Assembly: GCA_000969725.1 (NCBI GenBank) | Contig: JXSR01S028873.1 | Source of the DNA: Ophiothrix spiculata | Lineage: Eukaryota; Echinodermata; Ophiuroidea; Amphilepidida; Ophiotrichidae | DNA length: 26,175 nt | Reading direction: 5' to 3' (one strand) | Shown here: positions 18,478 to 26,175 of the stretch, one piece after another | How positions within the stretch are numbered: the first letter of the stretch is position 1 | Layout: the number at the start of each line of letters is the position of its first letter | The notes under the pieces: model-generated | Databases searched by the model: none | What the model was told of the DNA's origin: nothing | What the model saw: only the letters and a program-made list of their open reading frames with translations | Program-made: the position numbers and the translations under genes

Positions 18478-18892
18478 CCTGGTGAACGGAGTGGTGGCAG
18501 ATGGAAATAGTGGAGATATGGAGATATCCAGGACAATATGGAAAACAAGAAAGAAAATGCATTGCCAAGAATTATATTGCAAACATGATAAAAGAGACGA
18601 AAAATTATATGTTACATACTATATTCTGTTATTTGCTATTGCTAAAACATTCACTTTTAACGATAAACCATATCATGTAAACATTTTTTTTTCAAATGGC
18701 GACTGGAAATTTCTCGAGGCCTTCCTAAGCCTTCTACCAATGTTGCCAACTTACGCTACCCCTACCTCAGGTTGTACCCCAATATTTTTCATCAAATTGA
18801 ACGCAAAGAATGCAAAAAGAAATAAAAGGAAAATGAAAGAAATGGGTCGAATTATTGAACTCCAAGAGGCACGTACAGCATCTATCTTGTGA
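18478..18892 (+). pseudogene. Block Y, copy II, 3' part; longest open frame of the window
   Basis: Starts LVNGVVADGNSGD in the same frame as the other copies. An 8 bp tandem duplication (TGGAGATA twice) then shifts it into a different frame that stays open to about codon 139 (IWKTRKKMHCQELYC, later KLNAKNAKRNKRKMKEMG). Copies I and III follow the other frame here (ENALPR / VKALPTR), so the long open frame is probably accidental. A translated product would be basic and of unknown function. Confidence 0.4.
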
Positions 18893-19150
18893 TTCTCAGT
18901 TTGAACTGCACAGAGTGATACATTAATCTGAATCTTAGGAATCAATGTGTATTCATGCCACAGATGTACCCCGGTAACGTTATTTTGGCGTGATACCAAA
19001 AGACTGAGAGTCTACCAAAACCAGGGGTCCGTCCTAATTGAAACTACACGGTGCATGTCGTGATAATTGGTTTATTATACTACAGTGTGTACTTCAGAAT
19101 TGAATAGCAGGTTGGACTTCAAAGTTACTAGGACGCTACATTTGTGATGG

Positions 19151-19388
19151 CTCACCCCGAAAGGGTGGACTTTGAAGATGATATCAAATTTGATTTTTTT
19201 CATTTCATCTGTTGCAGCGTTTTCTAAGCTTTAAAATGACACCTTACTTGTTGAAATTAATCAAGGCGATCAAAGTTTACAACAGAAAATCTGCTGGAAA
19301 TTCTTATTATTTTCTTTATTTTTTGCTGCCTATTTTCACCTGATCTTGAAAAGTTTTCTGTCGCAAAAGTCTCCCTTTTCGGGGTGAG
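19151..19388. mobile_element. Inverted-repeat element in copy II
   Basis: Ends CTCACCCCGAAAGGGTGGAC and CTCACCCCGAAAAGGGAGAC (right end reverse-complemented). The interior contains TTTAAAATGACACCTTACTT, matching the reverse complement of a block in the element at 7117-7506. Copy III cannot serve as an empty-site test because it lacks the whole interval 19115-20003. The target duplication is unclear. Confidence 0.6.
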
Positions 19389-19727
19389 TTATCATATTTT
19401 ATTACACCGGTATGCATTCGTTTGAACACGGCAATCATGATAGCTTGATAAGTTATTTCAGACCAAAAAGTATCTCTCCTCCCTCAGATATTTCTTTTTA
19501 ATTCAGATTTGGCTAATGAATCTATGAAAACATATCAGACATGACAAATGATGCATGTTCAGGAGGGGGTGATGGGAGATTAGGCAAATTTAAAAGTACC
19601 GTTAATGTACTAGTATATAGATAAATAGAAGCGTATATTTGACATGCGGCACCATTTGATTCAACTTTGAAATCTCAAAAAGAACACCCTGTATACACGT
19701 AGCGTGTGGTTAATATGGGTCTTATCA

Positions 19728-20170
19728 GTTAAGCTCTGGCAATACAGATAATTTGAAAGACGAAGAAAGCTCCTTTGAAAAATGTTTTTTTTTATTTAAA
19801 GTTAAATTAGTTAACACCAGATAACTTTTTTCCTATAAAATGAACAATGAACAATGAACAATACTTATCAGAGTAGAGACACAAATTCTTGTATGAGCAT
19901 TAATGGTGACGATACATCCGATTCTTATCTGTAGCTAGAACATCATCTTTATATATCACATCAAATATTGCGTGAAGGAAGTTGGTGACATTTGGGTTGT
20001 GGCTAATTTCAGGAACCTGTAATGTCAAACAGTTTTTAGATGTAAACCTATGGGAGACCTGGTAGGATTGCCTATTTTGTTATGCCAACTGAACCCTGGA
20101 TCACGTAATGTTCACCATACATGATACATGAAATGCTGCAAAATCAAAATATGTCAAGGGTTTAGTTCAG
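19728..20170 (+). pseudogene. Blocks S and T, copy II first version (strongly decayed)
   Basis: Begins after TCTTATCAG with TTAAGCTCTGGCAATACAG and follows the layout of the better copies, with many indels and a triplicated ATGAACA near 19848. Block T here (GAACCTGTAATGTCAAACAG...) is nearly identical to that of copy III at about 24476 and different from copy I. Confidence 0.5.
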
Positions 20171-20520
20171 TATTTTTTAACCAAAACGCCCATCATTGCG
20201 AGGTTCCTCTAAATTTGCTGTAATGGTATGGTAAGTATACCAATCATATAGCAGTGATTTAATTGCAAATATGCAAATAACATATGTCACAAATCTGTTC
20301 ATAACAACTAAATAAGGCTTTCAAGTTAGCAATGAGGAGTAGAGCTAGTGAAATATTGCAATAATATACCTACAGTATAAAGTTTGTATACTAATACAAA
20401 ACATTTACAGGATTCTTATAAAAGCCATTGGGTTTATCCATCAAACTGTACAGTGAAACTTGATTGAGATATATTTTTGATGGCTTTTTTTGTAAGAATG
20501 ACACTTCATACACACTAGAA
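20171..20520. other. Unique spacer inside copy II
   Basis: About 350 bp with no visible counterpart elsewhere in the window. It separates the two versions of the unit's second half. No gene recognised. Confidence 0.45.
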
Positions 20521-20709
20521 AATATACTCATATGCAGATGAGACAGAAGTGACAGAGAAATGGGTTGAATTTTGTGAACTCCGGCATCTGCCTTGTGAGT
20601 CTCCATTTGCACTGCACATTGATCTGAATCTTTGGAATCAATGTGTGTCCATGTTACAGATTTTTACAGTGCCCGGCTGGCAGCGTTATTTTGCCGAACA
20701 GGCGTGATA
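20521..20709 (+). pseudogene. Blocks X and W, copy II second version (open frame)
   Basis: A continuous frame of about 62 codons reads KIYSYADETEVTEKWVEFC, then ELRHLPCESPFALHIDLNL and WNQCVSMLQIFTVPGWQRY, ending FAEQA and stop. It is the least damaged version; copy I is broken by small indels and a 302 bp insertion, and the first versions in copies II and III are frameshifted. Cys and His residues (C-x7-C, H, C) recall a small metal-binding fold but no family is recognised. Confidence 0.4.
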
Positions 20710-21118
20710 CCGAAATGGTATACTTTACACCACGCATGCCTTGAAAGTAGATCTCCATAATGTTATGCTATTACAGATAACGTAAATCGTTAAGAGCTTG
20801 TTGAAGTCTTTATAGATTATTAAAGGAGTTCTGTATCATGCAAAGACTAAATCTGTTATCAAAATGAGTAAATATGTACTGGGTGTATGGTACAGGATTC
20901 TGAAAATCTTATTAACAATAAGTCACTTTAGAGCAACAAGTCTCGTAACATGTCAAGGCAAATGATGCCTGTTCAGGAGGAGAAGTGAGATTAGACAAAC
21001 TTGAAATCAATTTAGATGAATAAGCTGATGTCATTAATCATAACTATTGATTGAAGTTTGAAATATCAAAAAGAGCACACTGTCTAAACGTATCATGTGG
21101 TAATATGGATCTTTTAAG

Positions 21119-21499
21119 CATGATAAGTTAAGCTCTGGTAATACAGATAATGCAAAGGCAATGAAAGACGAAGAAAGCACATTTAGAATGTGTTTTAGTA
21201 AGTTAATGTTTAATCCAGATAACTCATTTCCTAGTTATCAGAGCACATACAAAACACAATCTAGCCTGAGCAAAAGCAATGATGGTGACGATACAGCCGA
21301 TTCTTATCTCCAGAAAGAACGGGATCTTGACAATGTCATATCAAATTTTGTGCGAAGGAAGCAGATGACATAACTTGGTTGTGGTAAATTTAAGGAACCT
21401 ATCTTGTCAGTCAAGAAGGGTTTAAATGTGAAACTAATGAAAAAACGACCTAGTAGTAGTAGTCCATTTTATTATGCCAACTTACCTACCCTGGATTAA
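21119..21499 (+). pseudogene. Blocks S and T, copy II: best-preserved frame, one internal stop
   Basis: Begins after an AG (cttttaag) with HDKLSSGNTDNAKAMKDEES, then CFSKLMFNPDNSFPSYQST, KSNDGDDTADSYLQKERDL and DNVISNFVRRKQMT, and meets TAA at 21371. The same frame continues without another stop through LGCGKFKEPILSVKKGLN, VKLMKKRPSSSSPFYYAN and LPTLD to 21499. The sequence is acidic and serine-rich, then basic. The sister copy at 21932 has CAC (His) instead of this stop but acquires a TAG 21 nt later. Together they suggest a once-continuous coding block of at least 125 codons. No family recognised. Confidence 0.5.
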
Positions 21500-21931
21500 T
21501 CGGTGTTCACCACATTGGATGCTGTGGTTAATGTTTAGAGTATAATTTAGGCCACATAAAAAAAAAATAAGTTGTTTCCCGTCTGAAGGTTTCTCAAATA
21601 TGAGGAGGGAGGGAGGTGTTTTTTAAGGTTGGGGAGAGCCTGGGCGATCTAGGTTTACCCTTGATAGATGTTGACTGCACATTCAATTGGTGTCTTTTAA
21701 CTCGATGTGATATAGATAGATGTCGGTTTGACAACAGTTCGTATGTTAAACAGATCAACAATTAAAAGAATCCTTCAAAAAGGAAAGCGGGGTCTTGATA
21801 TTTGAATGATTTAGCTCAATTTTTAACACCTTTTTTGCATTTTTGCAAAAACACACAAACAAAAAAATGGTGCGGCACCAAAACGTGAGTAGGGAGGGAC
21901 GAGAAACAACTTTTTTATGAGGCCTTATGAA

Positions 21932-22105
21932 AAGCTGATGACACACCTGGATTGTGGTAAATTTTAGGAACCTATCTTGTCAGTCAAGAAGGGTTTAAAT
22001 GTGAAACTAATGAAAAAATTACCTAGTAGTCCATTTTATTATGCCAACGTACCTACCCTGGATCAATCGGTGTTCACCATATTGGATGCTGTGGTTAATG
22101 TTTAG
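21932..22105 (+). pseudogene. Block T, second local copy
   Basis: Reads KLMTHLDCGKF, stop, EPILSVKKGLNVKLMKKL, then PSSPFYYANVPTLDQSVF and TILDAVVNV, stop. After the single TAG the frame is open for 45 codons and extends further than the copy at 21386. It is the clearest version of block T and shows its link with block U (LDHSVFTTLDTAND). Unrecognised. Confidence 0.45.
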
Positions 22106-22531
22106 AGTATAGTTTAGTGTGGTCAAAATACCTATTTGTGAAGTGCTTGTAACGTTCGGGACGTAAGATCTCTCTATATTTATAACTCGGTTTATTTTAG
22201 GTCAGTAAACTTTACGCAGCTTGCCTATAGCCGTGATAAAGGAAATCATTCTAAACCATCACCTGCAAATTCAAAAGTCCAAAGTTTGTAAATATACGTC
22301 CGATAATTCTCACTATATACAACGCTGACTCAGAGAGTAGCGGGATATCCTGACATATGTAGACTATTCTAAAATACTTCAGGCCGCAGATCTTGGAAGA
22401 TCTAGAGCTGTGTTAAATATATCTTGAAAATGAATTCAATAACAGAAGTGTTGCTGATCGATTCCGAACAGTAAACCATTAAAATGAGCCTCTGATAAGG
22501 AATCTGCTATAATGAGAATTGGGGAAATCCA

Positions 22532-22865
22532 GGGGGGGGGGGGTACTCCACTTTGGTCTGAACGGGGGTGTGCAGAGCTCGGACCGTGGTACCCTTACCC
22601 ATCTTTAAGGGTAATTTTTGAGAAAAAGTGCACCCATGTTTAGCGATTTTTCTCCAAAAATAGGCTGATTTTTCACAATTTTCTGGCCTCGCGATTTGTG
22701 GGACCATTTTAGCGGCATTTTTTGAAAATGTGACCCATGTTTAGGGATTTTGGTGCAGGCTAAAAATAGGACCCATGTTTAGGGATTTTTTGTGAAAAAC
22801 TAACCCATTCCAGCGGCCTATACCCGAATACCTCATTAGTATATGTGAGTCCCCCCCCCCCCCCC
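22532..22865. mobile_element. Poly-G/poly-C-ended insertion, specific to copy III
   Basis: Starts with G12 then TACTCCA and ends TGTGAGT then C15, giving inverted termini. Copy II lacks it and reads GACTATTGCGGAAAAATGG across the site. The interior has three spaced CCCATGTTTAG(G/C)GATTTT motifs. No reading frame is recognised; the proline-rich minus-strand frame is a by-product. Confidence 0.65.
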
Positions 22866-23213
22866 GTGGAAAAATGTTCCTTATTCACATTTGTAACTAC
22901 TAATGCAACAGTAAACCAACATGTTTCCTACAGTGACTTGCGTAAAACATAGTTAATCTAAAGATACATAAATATTTTGGCTATGTTTGTTTGATATGTT
23001 ATTTTTTTACATTTGTTTGTTATCAACGTTTTATTCCATTAGAAAAAAACTGTGATAAGTAACAGATATTAAACGTGTATTTGTATGATTACCTACATAA
23101 TAATAACATGAAGAAGAGAATATTTGATAAATTTAACTCTCACGGGGCTGTCAGCTTCAAACCCTATACCAATTAAATAATTTTATAATATTCCTATCTA
23201 ACGCAAAACAGTC

Positions 23214-23417
23214 ATGAAATTTTCATATCCAAAAAAATGTCACAAGTGTCTAGTCTGTTTCGTAATTAAATGTCAACTTTCTAATAATCTGCTTCCTAGT
23301 TTTGAATGTCATATCAGATTTTTGCATGATCAGAGTTTGTTACATAATGGATTTGTCGTGCCACCTGTTACCATAATATCTGTGCAGTGCACTGCAGGTA
23401 ACCGCCCTGGACTTTGA
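23214..23417 (+). pseudogene. Block Z, copy III: intact Cys-rich frame
   Basis: Reads MKFSYPKKCHKCLVCFVIKC, then QLSNNLLPSFECHIRFLHDQ and SLLHNGFVVPPVTIISVQC, ending TAGNRPGL and stop. The frame is shared with copy I. A possible start Met lies right after an AG (aaaacagtc|ATG), so it could be either an exon or a small frame. Downstream, CNNCGNE and LLCNCDTFAIC continue the Cys-rich theme. Confidence 0.4.
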
Positions 23418-23771
23418 AATGTGTTATTAGTATTGAATACCTGGCTAAGGTGAGACATGGAATTTTATTATGTAATAATTGTGGAAATGAATATGGAGTC
23501 TTTGTGGTGAGAGATGGAATTCTGTTATGTAATTGTGACACTTTTGCAATATGCTGTTGAATGTTATGACCTTAAACAACAGAAAGAAAACCCGGACTTT
23601 CAATAGTTTGAGTGCAGCCCATGTTTAAACCAGTTTGTTAATGATTGCAAAATGAACAGAATAGACAGCACAAGTCGCGAATACGCATATGGTTAACGTA
23701 GTTGTATGATATCTATATATAACCATCTTGAAGCCCCATCATTTCAAGCATTGCATTATTACAGATGACTT

Positions 23772-24001
23772 AAAATTGCATTCCACCTGCCATAAATATA
23801 TCTATGCAGTGCGCTAAAGGTAATCACCCTGGTCCGGGACTTTTGAGATGCTTTATTTATTTCTACCTGGTGAACGGAGTGGTGACAGATGGAAACAGTG
23901 GAGATATCCAAGAAAATATGGAAAACAAGAAAGAAAATGCACTGCCAAGAATTGTATTGCAAATATGTTATATACTATATTCTGTTATTTGCTTTTGCTA
24001 A
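23772..24001 (+). pseudogene. Block Y, copy III: uninterrupted
   Basis: Reads IPPAINISMQCAKGNHPGPG, LLRCFIYFYLVNGVVTDGN, SGDIQENMENKKENALPR and IVLQICYILYSVICFC, then stop. It preserves the empty site for the copy II insertion at 23864. Its frame agrees with copy I beyond the point where copy II has an 8 bp duplication. Confidence 0.45.
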
Positions 24002-24627
24002 AATATTCACTTTCAACAATTAAACTATATCATGCAAACATTTTTTTTTTCAAAATGGCGACTGGAAATTTCTCGAGGCCTTCCTTAGCCTTCTACCAAC
24101 GTTGCCAACTAAGGCTACCCATACCTCAGATTGTACCCCAATGTTTTTCATCAAATTGAACGCAAAGAATGCAAAAAGAAATGAAAAAGAAAGAAATGGG
24201 TCGATTTTTTGAACTTCAACAGGCACGTACAGCATCTATCTTGTGATTCTCAATTTGAACTGCACAGAGTGATACATTAATCTGAATCTTAGGAATCAAT
24301 GTGTGTTCATGCCGCAGATGTACCCGGTAACGTTATTTTGGCGTGATACCAAAAGACTGAGAGTCTCCGAAAACCAGGGTCCGTCCTCATTGAAACTACA
24401 CGGTACAAGTCTTGGTCATTGGTTTATTATACTACAGTACAGTACTTCAGGATTGAAGAGCAGGTGGCTAATTTCAGGAACGTGTAATGCCAAACAGGTT
24501 TTAAATGAAAACCTATGGGAGACCTGGTAGGATTGCCTATTTTGTTATGCCAACTGAACCCTGGATCACGTTATGTTCACCATATACATGATATATGAAA
24601 TACTATACAAAATATATACTGAATTGA

Positions 24628-24716
24628 AGATCTCTGGTTAAAACTATGGACTTGAAGTGACTAAAATTAAGCTATATAACTGTCACTGAAGGACCATAAT
24701 TTTAATCCAGAGATCT
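24628..24716. repeat. Hairpin with 22-23 bp arms
   Basis: AGATCTCTGGTTAAAACTAT (24628-24647) pairs with ATAATTTTAATCCAGAGATC (about 24696-24715) with two mismatches, around a 44 bp loop. It lies near the left end of the composite insertion. Confidence 0.75.
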
Positions 24717-24939
24717 GAAAATTTTGAACATTGTTTTATATATTACTGTATTAATTTTAAAAATAATGTATTTTTTACTTGCCCATTAGCCTAATTTAAT
24801 AATCAATCTTATTTAAAAAAACACACTTAGTGCTAACCATGAATGCAACTTGCAAGTAATAGGTTAATTCGCGTATTGGCTTGCGTGTGTAAGTTTGTTG
24901 GGCGCGTAAGTCCGTGCGGCTATAAATAGCTTTCAAATA

Positions 24940-25519
24940 GAGGGTTTGCACGACGCAATACGCACCATACACGCAGACCGTTTCGACGCCATCTTGGTGG
25001 AGCGCGGAATAGTTTGTGATGTAAACAAGACATCAAAATCGGCTGAAACTCGTGATTGACTTAAAATCATGACTGGATAATTAAACTACACTGAAAACAA
25101 AATCAGGTGTCTTTTGACACTTTTAAAACGGGTCCTCAGGTAAGCATGCAAAGGAGTCCACTGACACCTACCCAAGTGTACAACAAACACCGATGGAGTG
25201 TCAATTATCTCTTCTTAAGTGTAAATAAACACCTATGGAGTGTCAATTATCTCGTGACACTTTCATAGGTGTTTATTGTACACTTAGGTAGGTGTCAGTT
25301 GGACACCTTTGCATGCTTACCTGAGGACCCGTTTTAAAAGTGTCAAATGACACCTGATTTTGTTTTCAGTGTAAATAAATGTACTGTATATTCTTGTAAT
25401 CATTAGCTGTGATCTGATGTCTTGATACTGCGAAACGATTGCAATGTGATGGGACTTTTTGTTTGCCGGCCCATGAAAATGGTGTTGTGAGTATGATATG
25501 ACGTCACATGCAAACCCTC
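24940..25519. mobile_element. TA-flanked element, middle level
   Basis: Termini GAGGGTTTGCA and TGCAAACCCTC are flanked by TA on both sides (24938-24939, 25520-25521). The arms show further weak similarity, including GACG and AAGACATCA blocks. Removing the nested 25089-25371 leaves about 300 bp. A CGCCATCTT sequence at 24987-24995 matches the YY1 core consensus, but no regulatory role is claimed. Confidence 0.6.
25089..25371. mobile_element. Long-hairpin MITE, TA-flanked (Tc1/mariner-like), innermost level
   Basis: Termini CACTGAAAACAAAATCAGG on both strands, flanked by TA (25087-25088, 25372-25373). The arms are complementary for about 100 bp (AAACGGGTCCTCAGGTAAGC, GCATGCAAAGG, GACACCTACC) with few mismatches. 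The centre carries repeated AACACCTATGGAGTGTCAAT motifs. At 283 bp it is almost one continuous foldback. No coding capacity. Confidence 0.85.
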
Positions 25520-25546
25520 TATAGCGTAAATAGCTAGTCTTTCAAA

Positions 25547-25584
25547 ACCCGTAAATAACTTTTTAAAAAGAACTATTTACGGGT
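25547..25584. repeat. 38 bp near-perfect palindrome
   Basis: ACCCGTAAATAACTTTTT is followed by AAAAAGAACTATTTACGGGT. It lies just right of the middle-level element and would form a tight cruciform. Confidence 0.85.
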
Positions 25585-25734
25585 GTTTTTCTTAAGGTGG
25601 TTGAAACTTTTTGAAATAATGTCATGTGGCTTCAACACGCTTTAAATTTATTAATACAGTATATATAATAATGCAAAATATGTCAAGGGTTTAGTCAAAC
25701 ATTAAAAGATTCCTTTAAAGAGGAAAGCGGGGTC

Positions 25735-25926
25735 TTGACATTTGAACACTTTAACTCAAATTTTAACACCTTAGCAATGTTAGCAAAAAGTAAGGAGGGA
25801 GGGGACGAGAAACAACTTTTTATAATGAGCCCTAATGAAAAAAAAAATGATCTGATAGTCCATTTTATTATGCCAACCTACCTTGGATCATTCGGTGTTC
25901 ACCACATTGGATGCTGCAAATGTTAA
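25735..25926 (+). pseudogene. Block U, copy III (frameshifted)
   Basis: Aligns with 15759-15977: AAAGTAAGGAGGGAGGGGAC, the PNE-NDLIV stretch, then a frame change before the LDHSVFTTLDAAN-equivalent codons. Lengthened A tract and loss of one triplet-equivalent are visible. Not functional as read. Confidence 0.5.
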
Positions 25927-25937
25927 CAGTATAGTTT

Positions 25938-26075
25938 AGTTTAGTGTGGTCAAAATACCTATTTGTGAAGTGCTTGTAACGTTCGGGACGTAAGATCTCT
26001 CTATATAGTTTAGTGTGGTCAAAATACCTATTTGTGAAGTGCTTGTAACGTTCGGGACGTAAGATCTCTCTATAT
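25938..26075 (+). repeat. 69 bp tandem duplication at the copy III/IV junction
   Basis: AGTTTAGTGTGGTCAAAATA through GTAACGTTCGGGACGTAAGA to CTCTCTATAT occurs twice in a row with no visible difference. This recent duplication spans exactly the point where one unit ends and the next begins. Confidence 0.9.
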
Positions 26076-26175
26076 TTATACTACTGCATCGAGCAGGGCG
26101 GCTGAATCGAGTAGCCTACTGGATCGAGCCGTTCTCCTTAACTGTCTAAAGATACGTAAAATTTGGCTATCATTT
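25975..26175 (+). repeat. Tandem unit, copy IV (start, with deletion)
   Basis: Begins GTAACGTTCGGGACGTAAGA like copies II and III. After CTCTCTATATTTATA it jumps to sequence equivalent to 16439 (CTAAAGATACGTAAA), skipping about 430 bp, which are replaced by a ~55 bp GC-rich stretch. It continues past the window edge. Confidence 0.8.
26083..26136 (+). repeat. Short GC-rich ATCGAG repeat at a deletion junction
   Basis: Three ATCGAG motifs (26088, 26106, 26123) spaced 17-18 bp, within CTGCATCGAGCAG, GCTGAATCGAGTAG and CTGGATCGAGCC. It has no counterpart in the other copies and occupies the place of the deleted sequence in copy IV. Confidence 0.65.

Larger units (their letters stand above)
15971..22146 (+). 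repeat. Tandem unit, copy II
   Basis: Begins GTAACGTTCGGGACGTAAGA, exactly as copies III and IV do. Contains two versions of the unit's second half: a diverged one (18900-20170) resembling copy III, and a second (20521-22146) that is nearly identical to copy I. It holds the nested insertion at 17376-18475 and the element at 19151-19388. Confidence 0.9.
24606..25672. mobile_element. Composite insertion in copy III (outermost level)
   Basis: Copy II runs directly from ATGAAATGCTG to CAAAATCAAAATATGTCAAG, whereas copy III is interrupted by about 1,067 bp. Short inverted termini (ATATACTGAATT and AATACAGTATAT) lie near the ends. Two smaller TA-flanked elements are nested within it. Exact boundaries are uncertain by several bases. 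Confidence 0.55.
22147..25974 (+). repeat. Tandem unit, copy III
   Basis: Closely resembles copy II over 22147-24470. It lacks about 0.9 kb (the equivalent of 19115-20003), has insertions at 22532-22865 and 24606-25672, and then finishes with block U (25735-25930). Confidence 0.9.

Noticed and set aside
22507-22707. Proline-rich minus-strand frame (VEYPPPPGFP)
   Set aside because: It is produced by the poly-G/C end of the copy III insertion.
23790-23860. GNHPGP in block Y as a 2A-like peptide
   Set aside because: The 2A signature needs D(V/I)ExNPGP; the Asn before PGP and the upstream residues are missing, and other copies read GNRPGL or GNKPRF.
11420-26175. CRISPR-like or bacterial repeat system
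   Set aside because: Repeat units are kilobases long with transposon insertions and splice-like signals; there are no short regularly spaced repeats and no cas-like genes.

Overview
This is an AT-rich metazoan nuclear window, most likely from a marine invertebrate; the phylum cannot be fixed from the sequence alone. It is eukaryotic because the one clear gene is a spliced exon with consensus splice sites, long stretches are non-coding, and the remainder is dominated by terminal-inverted-repeat transposons, decayed LINE reverse-transcriptase fragments and segmental duplications. There are no operons, ribosome binding sites or prokaryotic features.

Layout. (1) 1-350 holds one exon of a matrix metalloproteinase on the minus strand, with propeptide, cysteine switch and furin site. 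(2) 350-11300 is intron or intergenic DNA seeded with short non-autonomous transposons: a TAA-flanked element (425-703), a TTAA-flanked element (2239-2792), another TAA-flanked element with GC-rich hairpins (8054-8340), and inverted-repeat elements near 7117 and inside an ~80 bp minisatellite (9901-10890). It also has two LINE relics on the minus strand (7597-7880, 8566-8826) and a 95 bp sequence present twice without a single difference (4037 and 5699). (3) 11400-26175 is a head-to-tail array of a 4-6 kb unit: copy I about 11420-15970, copy II 15971-22146, copy III 22147-25974, and the start of copy IV. The units carry several short reading frames conserved at amino-acid level between copies (called blocks Z, Y, X/W, V, S, T and U here). 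Most copies carry stops or frameshifts, so the array looks like a decaying family of an unrecognised gene or mobile element.

Because the units are duplicates, each serves as an empty-site control for insertions in the others. This resolves nested insertions: copy II has a TA-flanked element (17376-18475) containing a composite hAT-like element (17536-18348) with a perfect 8 bp target duplication, which itself contains the first ~65 nt of 18S rRNA. Copy III has a three-level insertion at 24606-25672. Copy I has its own insertions at 12028-12653, 12709-12961 and 14267-14568.

No complete functional gene can be supported in the window apart from the metalloproteinase exon. All similarity statements come from reading the sequence by eye.
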